From an uncultured Clostridia bacterium (GTDB lineage Bacteria; Bacillota; Clostridia; Oscillospirales; Acutalibacteraceae): a stretch of DNA of 12,163 nt. Shown piece after piece: positions 6,034 through 11,409 of this stretch (positions are counted from its first letter, which is position 1; every line of letters begins with the position of its first letter). A program made the translations under genes and the position numbers. The stretch is from positions 1 to 12,163 of the forward strand of contig CALEIS010000033.1 in the NCBI GenBank assembly GCA_937877675.1. The letters run 5' to 3'. The notes under the pieces are model-generated. The model made no database searches. It was not told the origin of the DNA and saw only the letters and a list, made by a program, of their open reading frames with translations.

Positions 6034-6954
6034 ATGAACCTGAACGATAAATTTCTACTTGAACAGATACCAAAGGTTGCCGAAAAGCAACTTGGTACAT
6101 CCGTCAATGGACTTAAATTCATTGGTGGTGGTAGTTTTGGCAGAGTTTACAAAGGTACAAAGGCAGACGGTGAAGCAATTATCCTCAAAGCATATTTTGT
6201 TAAGGGAATGGAAACAACGGAAGCCCAACAATTAAAAATTCTCGGTGAAAACACATCTGTTAAAATGCCAATAGTGAATTTTACATATAGTGATAACGAA
6301 ATTGCTCTTTTGTGTATGAGTTTTATTGATGGCAAAAATGCACTTGATACATCTTTTCTTTTAAAAAGCAAGGAACAAAAGCAAAATTTTGCCAACGATG
6401 TTGTTGACGGAATGTTACAATGGCATAGTATTAAAGGTGAGAAATATGGATATCTTGAAAATGATGTTTACGACAGTTGGAAAGAGTTTTACATAGCAAA
6501 CAAGGTTTCCCACGACCTTGCAGGACTTAAAAAGTTGATGAATGATGGCAAATACAGCAAGAAAAACTTCGATTTACTCTGTCGTGGTCTTGATATATTC
6601 AAGGAAATAGTTGATGAGCCTGAAGCTCCTGTGCTTATTCACGGAGACCTCAATATTATGAACATTATGGCTGACCCCAAGACTATGAAACTGACAGGTT
6701 TTATTGACCCATGTGGCTCGATGTGGGCAGACAGAGAATATGATTTATTCCAATTTCTTAACATGTGGGGAAACGTCTATAATCTCTACGATACATACAA
6801 AGCAAAATGCAAGATGAGTGAACACTGTGATTTTAAAGTTGCTTTTTATGGTGCTTTACACGAAAACTCAATGCGATTAAAAGGTGGACTTATTGTCCCC
6901 ATTTGGGAAATCCAAAACAACAACAGACTCAAAAAGGCTATGAAAAAATATTAA
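6034..6954 (+). CDS. Aminoglycoside-phosphotransferase-fold small-molecule kinase
   Basis: This 306-residue protein has the APH/choline-kinase fold. Visible elements are a glycine-rich loop GGGSFGRVYKG (31-41), an AIILKAY strand with the likely ATP-binding Lys52, the catalytic loop VLIHGDLNIMNIM (200-212) with Asp205 and Asn210, and the metal-binding GFIDPCG (222-228, Asp225) followed by WADREYDLFQ (231-240). The family phosphorylates hydroxyl groups on small molecules (choline, fructosamines, sugars, aminoglycosides); the substrate cannot be read from the sequence. Clinical aminoglycoside resistance is not implied. The ATG at 6034 has a weak ribosome binding site (AGTGGTG). The gene follows the deacetylase with no recognisable promoter of its own, so the two may form a leaky operon. 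Confidence 0.75.
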   Translation: MNLNDKFLLEQIPKVAEKQLGTSVNGLKFIGGGSFGRVYKGTKADGEAIILKAYFVKGMETTEAQQLKILGENTSVKMPIVNFTYSDNEIALLCMSFIDGKNALDTSFLLKSKEQKQNFANDVVDGMLQWHSIKGEKYGYLENDVYDSWKEFYIANKVSHDLAGLKKLMNDGKYSKKNFDLLCRGLDIFKEIVDEPEAPVLIHGDLNIMNIMADPKTMKLTGFIDPCGSMWADREYDLFQFLNMWGNVYNLYDTYKAKCKMSEHCDFKVAFYGALHENSMRLKGGLIVPIWEIQNNNRLKKAMKKY

Positions 6955-6962
6955 AAAAAATT

Positions 6963-6988
6963 ACACCCCACAGCAATTTGTGGGGTGT
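6963..6988. terminator. Bidirectional terminator between kinase and sialidase-like genes
   Basis: A 9-bp perfect stem ACACCCCAC / GTGGGGTGT with an 8-nt loop. A run of eight A before it gives a strong T-tract on the minus strand, and TTCTATTTT follows on the plus strand, so it serves both convergent genes. Confidence 0.85.
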
Positions 6989-6995
6989 TTCTATT

Positions 6996-8132
6996 TTAGA
7001 ATTCTATAAAAGCATATTTAATTGTCTTTCGATTGTATGTATAGGTTATATACAATTTATTACCATCTTCAATAATTGCAGGATAAGAGTACTCTGCAAA
7101 AAGGTTTATACTGTGCTCTAATGTTGTTACATCCTGCCAAGTTTCACCATTATCCTTAGATACAGAAAGAACTAATCTGTTTCTTACTTCCATTCCTACA
7201 GGAGTATGAACAAGCCAGAGCCATCCGTTATCGGTCATAACACAGTCAATACCACTATTGTTATTCATAAGGTCTGTCTTATAAGCATCACACCAAGTGT
7301 ATCCACCGTCAGTTGAATCTGAACGATAAATCCAACCTGACTGTGTACGGAACATAGCGTGGATGTTGCCATCCTTATCTTCCCAAAGTGTTGGTTGAAT
7401 CATACCAACTGTTTTACCTCTGCTATCCTTTGCAACAACAAAATCAGTTCTTGTCCAAGTGTTACCACCATCTTCGGAAATATCAAAGAATGCTTTCCAT
7501 TCACCTTGTTCAGATGATGCAGGAGCAATAATCTTACCGCTTGATGTAACGAGAACTTTATTCTTAACTGGCCCTCTGCCACCATTTGTGTCACCTGCTA
7601 CCAATTCTTTTGGCTCTGTCCATGTTTTACCACAATCATAAGAGTCAGTATATTTTGTAACCCAATATGGAATTTCCATACCAACTTTATAATAAAGTCT
7701 TACATAGTCACCATAGTTTACAAGTACTGGATTCCAATGAGCAACCGGGTCAGCTGATGCCATCTGCTTTGGTTCGCTCCAATTTTCACCATCATGGATG
7801 CTATACCAAATTCTCACATCTGCATTACCCTCGGCACTACCTGCAAAAAATGCAGACATAAGGTTTCCATCAGGCATTTTTACGATAGTTGATGCGTGGG
7901 ATTCTCTGAAATACTTTCTTTCTTTGAATATTTTGCCCTGTTCAATTGTTATATCTAAATTGGCGTCTTCGTTTTTATTCCCTGTAAATACACTTGCAAA
8001 TCTTTCCATAAAATCAAACACCGCTGAAAATCCACCGATAGTTCTATTTGGACTACAAGCCATTACCTGTGTCCCACCAAAAATAGAAAGACAAAGTGTT
8101 ATTGCAATAATATTTCTAAATATCTTTTTCAT
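6996..8132 (-). CDS. Exported sialidase-like (BNR/Asp-box) six-bladed beta-propeller protein
   Basis: The 378-residue product begins with a signal peptide (MKKIFRNIIAITLCLSIFGG) ending at VMA-C26; this could be a type I site or an imperfect lipobox. After a linker to about residue 60 comes a BNR_2-type sialidase propeller with five Asp-boxes of the form SxDxGxxW, starting at Ser111, Ser164, Ser219, Ser273 and Ser325. Family-typical segments include FRESHASTIVKMPDGNLMSAFFAGS (from Phe75; Arg76) and QPTLWED. The FRIP motif of classical GH33 sialidases is not seen, so release of sialic acid is likely but unproven; related propellers act on other sugars. The start MKK follows GGGAGGA; an in-frame ATG nine codons upstream has no such site. 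It has its own sigma-A promoter and ends 7 bp from a shared terminator. Confidence 0.8.
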   Translation of the reverse strand: MKKIFRNIIAITLCLSIFGGTQVMACSPNRTIGGFSAVFDFMERFASVFTGNKNEDANLDITIEQGKIFKERKYFRESHASTIVKMPDGNLMSAFFAGSAEGNADVRIWYSIHDGENWSEPKQMASADPVAHWNPVLVNYGDYVRLYYKVGMEIPYWVTKYTDSYDCGKTWTEPKELVAGDTNGGRGPVKNKVLVTSSGKIIAPASSEQGEWKAFFDISEDGGNTWTRTDFVVAKDSRGKTVGMIQPTLWEDKDGNIHAMFRTQSGWIYRSDSTDGGYTWCDAYKTDLMNNNSGIDCVMTDNGWLWLVHTPVGMEVRNRLVLSVSKDNGETWQDVTTLEHSINLFAEYSYPAIIEDGNKLYITYTYNRKTIKYAFIEF

Positions 8133-8147
8133 AATTTTCCTCCCAAC

Positions 8148-8200
8148 ACTAATTGACAATTACATTTTAAATAATTTTGTCTAGTGTGTCAACAATTAGT
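8148..8200. repeat. Inverted repeat flanking the sialidase-like gene promoter
   Basis: ACTAATTG (8148-8155) and CAATTAGT (8193-8200) are perfect 8-bp inverted copies, extended imperfectly by GACAAT-like bases on their inner sides. They bracket the -10 and -35 of the minus-strand promoter and might be a regulator's paired sites. In AT-rich DNA an 8-bp match can arise by chance. Confidence 0.3.
8164..8192 (-). promoter_or_regulatory. Sigma-A promoter of the sialidase-like gene
   Basis: Minus strand TTGACA (8187-8192), 17 bp, TAAAAT (8164-8169), about 31 bp upstream of the start codon at 8132. Confidence 0.75.
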
Positions 8201-8239
8201 TTATAGTAATATAAAATACTTTTACCTTACTCATCTTAT

Positions 8240-8267
8240 TTGACTTTTAAAAAATAATATGTATAAT
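8240..8267 (+). promoter_or_regulatory. Sigma-A promoter of the Thr-stalk protein gene
   Basis: TTGACT (8240-8245), 16 bp, TATAAT (8262-8267), about 34 bp upstream of the ATG at 8302. It is divergent from the sialidase-like gene promoter. Confidence 0.7.
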
Positions 8268-8301
8268 GAAAGTAACAAAAATATCCAAAGGAGATATTAT
8301 T

Positions 8302-8970
8302 ATGAAAAAATTGTTTAAGTTCGTTATGACTCTCATTCTCGTTGCAGCAATTGGCGTTGGTGGGTTTTTCGCATTAAAGAAATTTGGTATTCTTCCAAAT
8401 TCTGACGCTAACACAACAACCGAGACTACAACAGAAACTACAACCACTCTCTATGACAGACCGATGGATGCAACCGGCGCTGCTATTTCAGAAGAAGAGC
8501 TTAAAGCACTTTATGAAACAGCTAACAATTTATATATTAACTGGGTAAACGCTAATGGCGTAAAAGCTGACTGGGATACTATCATGACTATCGACGGAAA
8601 AGACTACTCACCAGTTATATCCGAAGGCTATGCTACTATTGAAGAATTAAAGAGTGATTTGCAAAACTACTTCACTGAAGACCTCTACATAGACTTTGTC
8701 AATGAAAACTTCATAATGTATGATAATAAATTATATATTTACAGTGACATCATTCAGGGTGATGAAACTGTTTGCGAAGGTGCAAAACTTACAATTACTT
8801 CAAGCACAGCAGAAGAATGCCAATTCTCTGTATCATTAGTATATAAGAATACTTCTTATACAAGAACATACAATTATAAATTACAAGCTATTGATGGAAA
8901 ATGGAAATTTGTAAACAGTTTTGACCACAGCATTTCCCTCTCAAAGCAAAGCCATATTAACTGGAAATAA
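8302..8970 (+). CDS. Membrane-anchored extracellular protein with Thr-rich stalk, function unknown
   Basis: The 222-residue protein starts with MKKLFKF and one hydrophobic helix (residues 8-25). No cleavage site follows, so it is probably an N-terminal anchor with the rest outside. Residues 38-49 are a Thr/Glu tract (TTTETTTETTTT), a flexible and possibly glycosylated stalk. The outer domain (about 60-222) has two helices (SEEELKALYETANNLYINW; TIEELKSDLQNYFTEDLYIDFV) and then beta strands ending in YNYKLQAIDGKWKFVNSF, a pattern like NTF2-like or IseA-type (cell-wall endopeptidase inhibitor) domains. That resemblance is tentative. Two Cys (158, 173) could pair. The ATG at 8302 is chosen because AAAGGAG lies just before it; an in-frame ATG 12 codons upstream overlaps the -10 box. 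It is monocistronic. Confidence 0.65.
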   Translation: MKKLFKFVMTLILVAAIGVGGFFALKKFGILPNSDANTTTETTTETTTTLYDRPMDATGAAISEEELKALYETANNLYINWVNANGVKADWDTIMTIDGKDYSPVISEGYATIEELKSDLQNYFTEDLYIDFVNENFIMYDNKLYIYSDIIQGDETVCEGAKLTITSSTAEECQFSVSLVYKNTSYTRTYNYKLQAIDGKWKFVNSFDHSISLSKQSHINWK

Positions 8971-8982
8971 TCTAACATAAAT

Positions 8983-9012
8983 AAAAGTGGTAGGAAAACC
9001 TACCACTTTTTT
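8983..9012. terminator. Strong bidirectional terminator
   Basis: A perfect 12-bp stem AAAAGTGGTAGG / CCTACCACTTTT with an AAAA tetraloop is followed by TTATTTT. The stop codon of the convergent rhodanese gene (9011-9013) lies in the T-tract, so the last codons of that gene double as the terminator tail. Confidence 0.85.
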
Positions 9013-9415
9013 ATTTTACTATTTCGTAAGGCCAATCAATTATTCCACCAAATTCTTTAACATTGGTATAGCCTAAATCAACAAGTGCTTCTGCGGCAAT
9101 TTTGCTTCTTCGACCACTACGACAATACACAAGAATTAACTTATCCTTGTCAGGTATTACAGTTTCTGCCTTATTCTTAATATCCTCATGTGGAAGCAAT
9201 ACAGCATTTTCGATATGACCTTCCTCATATTCATCAGCTTCTCTTACATCAAGAATAACGTACTCTTTTTCCGTATCCATTATTTTCTTTGCTTCTTCCG
9301 CTGAAATCTGCTCGTAAGAGTTTGCCACAACTTCTTCTTGCTTATTGCAACCACATATACTAAAAAGACAAATAGAAACCATAAGCATAATTATCAGTCC
9401 TTTGTGTTTTTTCAT
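9011..9415 (-). CDS. Rhodanese-domain lipoprotein
   Basis: The 134-residue product has a lipoprotein signal peptide (MKKHKGLIIMLMVSICLFSI) with a lipobox ending at Cys23 (SICGC), so the mature protein is probably tethered outside the membrane. Residues 35-133 form a single rhodanese domain: ISAEEAKKIM, VILDVREADEYEEGHIENAVLLPH, and the active-site loop YCRSGRRS with Cys98. Rhodaneses carry sulfur as a Cys persulfide; the natural donor and acceptor of this single-domain exported type are unknown. The start at 9415 is preferred because it gives a complete signal peptide, and AAAGGGG lies about 12 bp upstream, slightly far. An upstream in-frame start would remove the signal peptide. The gene has its own extended -10 promoter and is separated from the gene upstream by a terminator. 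Confidence 0.85.
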   Translation of the reverse strand: MKKHKGLIIMLMVSICLFSICGCNKQEEVVANSYEQISAEEAKKIMDTEKEYVILDVREADEYEEGHIENAVLLPHEDIKNKAETVIPDKDKLILVYCRSGRRSKIAAEALVDLGYTNVKEFGGIIDWPYEIVK

Positions 9416-9446
9416 TTTATTTATTTTTCCCCTTTTGTTTTTTACT

Positions 9447-9475
9447 ATTATATCACCCACATAAAGAAATAACAA
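9447..9475 (-). promoter_or_regulatory. Sigma-A promoter (extended -10) of the rhodanese gene
   Basis: Minus strand TTGTTA (9470-9475), 17 bp, TATAAT (9447-9452), preceded by TGA to form an extended -10 (TGATATAAT). Confidence 0.7.
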
Positions 9476-9490
9476 TATTTCGCAAAATAA

Positions 9491-9514
9491 AAAGCGGTGA
9501 AAACCCACCGCTTT
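9491..9514 (-). terminator. Terminator of the 9523-10428 membrane protein gene
   Basis: A 9-bp stem AAAGCGGTG / CACCGCTTT with a 6-nt loop is followed on the minus strand by TTTATTTT. It lies 8 bp after the stop codon. Confidence 0.8.
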
Positions 9515-9522
9515 ATTCTTTA

Positions 9523-10428
9523 TCAATATTCTATTGTATAGTCTTTTTCAAATGTAACACCAAATATTACTCTGTGAGTACCAAGGAAGTCAACTGTTGT
9601 GTCCATATAAAGTGGAGTTGAATAGTTTGCATGTGTTACTCTGCCTGACTGTTTATCAATTTTAACCTTTACAACACAGTTGTAATATTCTGTAATAAAG
9701 TTTTTAACAAATGATGGTGCTTTTTCTGCCATTTCGCTTGTTTCAATTACGTCAAACACAGAGCCAACACCTGAACCTGCAGAAGGACTTTCTTCATCTT
9801 TTACAAGAATATAAATTTCATACTCACTTCCAGTGTCCTTAAAAGCTACTTTTTCAACATCTTCTACCTTTAAACAACTTACATAATCCTGATTAGGAAC
9901 CATAAAGTTATCTCTAATTTCTTGCTTTGTTGCATAAATAATAGGTTCTGTATCATCCTTCATGACTTCATTTATGAGAGCATCACCCATTGATTGAAGT
10001 GCTGATGGAAGTTCCAATTGATTTACAGTTCTTTTCTCGTAATTTTTTGTAACCTTAACAGCTTCGCCCTTTACTCTGTTCATAGATGTATTGAAGAGTT
10101 CTACAACCTCAGGAACTGTTGAATATGGTTTTGTCTCACCATCTTCAGTTGCACCGTCAGAATCTTCCATAATAACACCGTCACCCCAATCGGCTGTTGG
10201 GTCTTTTGCATTCGCTTTTAAATCCTCATTGTCTGACTGTGTAGTTGTACCACCTTTTCCAACTGACAACATAAGTGTCTGTGAGATGGAAACTAAGCTA
10301 AACACAATTACACATGATAAGAAAATTGCCAAGCTCTTGAAAAATGCCTGTGCAAAATTTTTATTTTTTAATTCCTTTTTCTCGAGTTTTGCTTTATACT
10401 CTTCAGGAGTGATTTGCTTTTTTGCCAT
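9523..10428 (-). CDS. Single-pass membrane protein with acidic linker, function unknown
   Basis: The 301-residue product is not recognised. It has a charged cytosolic N-terminus (residues 1-27, KAKLEKKELKNKN), one membrane helix (about 29-56, FFKSLAIFLSCVIVFSLV and onward) and an acidic, Gly/Thr/Asp-rich linker (about 58-105). The extracytoplasmic domain (about 106-301) mixes helices (VPEVVELFNTSMNRVKGEA; ALQSMGDALINEVMKD) with strands near the end (NCVVKVKIDKQSGRVTHANY). The positive-inside rule places the C-terminus outside. This layout is typical of small, lineage-specific envelope proteins in Ruminococcaceae. GGGGAAAGG precedes the ATG, and an extended -10 sigma-A promoter lies about 30-60 bp upstream. 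It is transcribed alone, divergent from nrdG. Confidence 0.7.
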   Translation of the reverse strand: MAKKQITPEEYKAKLEKKELKNKNFAQAFFKSLAIFLSCVIVFSLVSISQTLMLSVGKGGTTTQSDNEDLKANAKDPTADWGDGVIMEDSDGATEDGETKPYSTVPEVVELFNTSMNRVKGEAVKVTKNYEKRTVNQLELPSALQSMGDALINEVMKDDTEPIIYATKQEIRDNFMVPNQDYVSCLKVEDVEKVAFKDTGSEYEIYILVKDEESPSAGSGVGSVFDVIETSEMAEKAPSFVKNFITEYYNCVVKVKIDKQSGRVTHANYSTPLYMDTTVDFLGTHRVIFGVTFEKDYTIEY

Positions 10429-10458
10429 AACCTTTCCCCTTTTCCTCTTTATGGGCTT

Positions 10459-10487
10459 ATCATATCATATTTAATGTATATCGTCAA
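10459..10487 (-). promoter_or_regulatory. Sigma-A promoter (extended -10) of the 301-aa membrane protein gene
   Basis: Minus strand TTGACG (10482-10487), 17 bp, TATGAT (10459-10464) with TGA just before the -10. A second TATGAT overlaps it at 10464-10469 but would leave a 12-bp spacer. Confidence 0.7.
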
Positions 10488-10507
10488 TTTTTATTTTTCA
10501 TTTCACC

Positions 10508-10536
10508 TTTTATTTAATGTTATTTTATGTTATTCT
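10508..10536 (+). promoter_or_regulatory. Possible extended -10 promoter of nrdG
   Basis: TGTTATTCT (-10 at 10531-10536, TG at 10528-10529) with a poor -35 TTTTAT (10508-10513) 17 bp away. No NrdR-type box was seen here, unlike the nrdD promoter. Confidence 0.35.
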
Positions 10537-10567
10537 ATTATTAGCAAATCTGTAAGGAGAATTTATT

Positions 10568-11260
10568 ATGTATATAAACGGTTTTCAGAAGCTCACAGTT
10601 TTAGATTATCCTGGTAAAGTAGCTTGTATCATTTTTACACCAGGTTGTAATTTCCGTTGTCCTTTCTGCCACAACGCAGCCCTTGTAACACATATCGATA
10701 AGGATACATATATAAATGAGGAAGAAGTTCTCTCATATTTAAGAAAAAGGCAAGGCATTCTTGACGGTGTTGTAATTACAGGTGGTGAGCCATTATTACA
10801 AGATGGTATTGAAGAATTTATTGGTAAAATTAAAGAATTAGGATACTCAGTTAAGCTCGACACAAACGGTAGTTTTCCTGAAAAGCTTATTTCTCTTGTA
10901 GAAAAAGGTCTTGTGGATTATGTTGCCATGGATATTAAAAACAGTAAAGCAAAATATATGACCACAATTGGTGTTAATAATATCCATATGGAATCCATTG
11001 AAAAAAGTGTGGACTTTTTATTACAGAACAAAGTGGATTATGAGTTTAGGACAACTATTGTTGACGGATTTCACACCATTGACGATATACAAGATATTGT
11101 GGTGTGGATTAAGGGTGCACACAAGTACTTTTTGCAGAATTTTGTGGACTCCGGTGACTTAATTGAGGCAGGTTTAAGCCCCGTAACCCTTGATACACTT
11201 AGGGAAATGAAGGAAAAAGCAACACAAACCATACCTTGTGTTGAAATTCGAGGAATTTAA
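10568..11260 (+). CDS. nrdG: Anaerobic ribonucleoside-triphosphate reductase activating protein (radical SAM)
   Basis: The 230-residue protein is a compact radical-SAM activase. CNFRCPFC gives the CxxxCxxC cluster motif (Cys27, Cys31, Cys34), followed by VVITGGEPLLQ (68-78), which binds S-adenosylmethionine, and by KLDTNGSFPEKL and DYVAMDIKNS, typical of the NrdG2-type family. It uses a [4Fe-4S] cluster and SAM to create the glycyl radical in NrdD. The short N-terminus (MYINGFQKLTVLDYPGKVACIIFT) and the absence of extra ferredoxin clusters favour NrdG over pyruvate formate-lyase activase, and the nrdD gene directly downstream settles the partner. AAGGAG precedes the ATG. No terminator separates it from nrdD, so nrdG transcripts may run into nrdD, which also has its own promoter. 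Confidence 0.9.
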   Translation: MYINGFQKLTVLDYPGKVACIIFTPGCNFRCPFCHNAALVTHIDKDTYINEEEVLSYLRKRQGILDGVVITGGEPLLQDGIEEFIGKIKELGYSVKLDTNGSFPEKLISLVEKGLVDYVAMDIKNSKAKYMTTIGVNNIHMESIEKSVDFLLQNKVDYEFRTTIVDGFHTIDDIQDIVVWIKGAHKYFLQNFVDSGDLIEAGLSPVTLDTLREMKEKATQTIPCVEIRGI

Positions 11261-11265
11261 TAAAA

Positions 11266-11281
11266 ACACAATATATTGTGT
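11266..11281. promoter_or_regulatory. NrdR box 1
   Basis: ACACAATATATTGTGT is a perfect 16-bp palindrome and a full match to the NrdR consensus (ACACwATATATwGTGT). NrdR is the ATP/dATP-sensing repressor of ribonucleotide reductase genes. The box starts 5 bp after the nrdG stop. Confidence 0.9.
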
Positions 11282-11290
11282 GAAAACCTA

Positions 11291-11319
11291 TTGACAATGT
11301 ACAATATATGTACTATAAT
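11291..11319 (+). promoter_or_regulatory. Perfect sigma-A promoter of nrdD
   Basis: TTGACA (11291-11296), 17 bp, TATAAT (11314-11319). Transcription should begin near 11326, giving a leader of about 84 nt. The second NrdR box fills the spacer. Confidence 0.85.
11299..11314. promoter_or_regulatory. NrdR box 2, inside the nrdD promoter
   Basis: GTACAATATATGTACT keeps the ACAATATAT core and has GTACA/TGTAC arms. It lies 33 bp (about three helical turns) from box 1, the usual paired arrangement for NrdR, and occupies the spacer up to the -10, so binding should block RNA polymerase. Confidence 0.75.
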
Positions 11320-11380
11320 AAATCTCGCTAACCAAAAATTACTGTGCGTAATGGGTAGCGAGATTTACCTTTAATGCACA
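11320..11380 (+). other. Structured leader of nrdD: long dyad with nested hairpin and possible pseudoknot
   Basis: AAATCTCGCTA (11320-11330) and TAGCGAGATTT (11356-11366) are perfect 11-bp inverted copies. Inside them ATTAC (11338-11342) and GTAAT (11348-11352) form a second stem with loop TGTGC (11343-11347). That loop is complementary to GCACA at 11376-11380, and again to GCACA at 11403-11407, next to the ribosome binding site AGGAGGG (11397-11403). The predicted start of transcription falls inside the first arm, so it may act as a DNA operator or, in longer transcripts from nrdG, as an RNA element. No described riboswitch class is recognised. Confidence 0.55.
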
Positions 11381-11409
11381 AAAAATCAAAATCAATAGGA
11401 GGGCACAAT

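Noticed and set aside
6034..6954. Aminoglycoside resistance gene
   Set aside because: Only the general APH-fold motifs are present. No specific similarity to a resistance enzyme can be seen, and most such chromosomal kinases act on metabolites.
7798..8184. 128-codon plus-strand ORF across the 5' end of the sialidase-like gene
   Set aside because: It is antisense to the signal peptide and first propeller segment and covers the promoter; no ribosome binding site precedes it.
8413..8448. Short tandem repeat of ACN codons as a mobile or phase-variable element
   Set aside because: The codons vary at the third base, so slippage is unlikely; it is a protein-level Thr-rich stalk.
10568..11260. Pyruvate formate-lyase activating enzyme instead of NrdG
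   Set aside because: The compact N-terminus and the nrdD gene directly downstream, with NrdR boxes, favour the ribonucleotide reductase activase.
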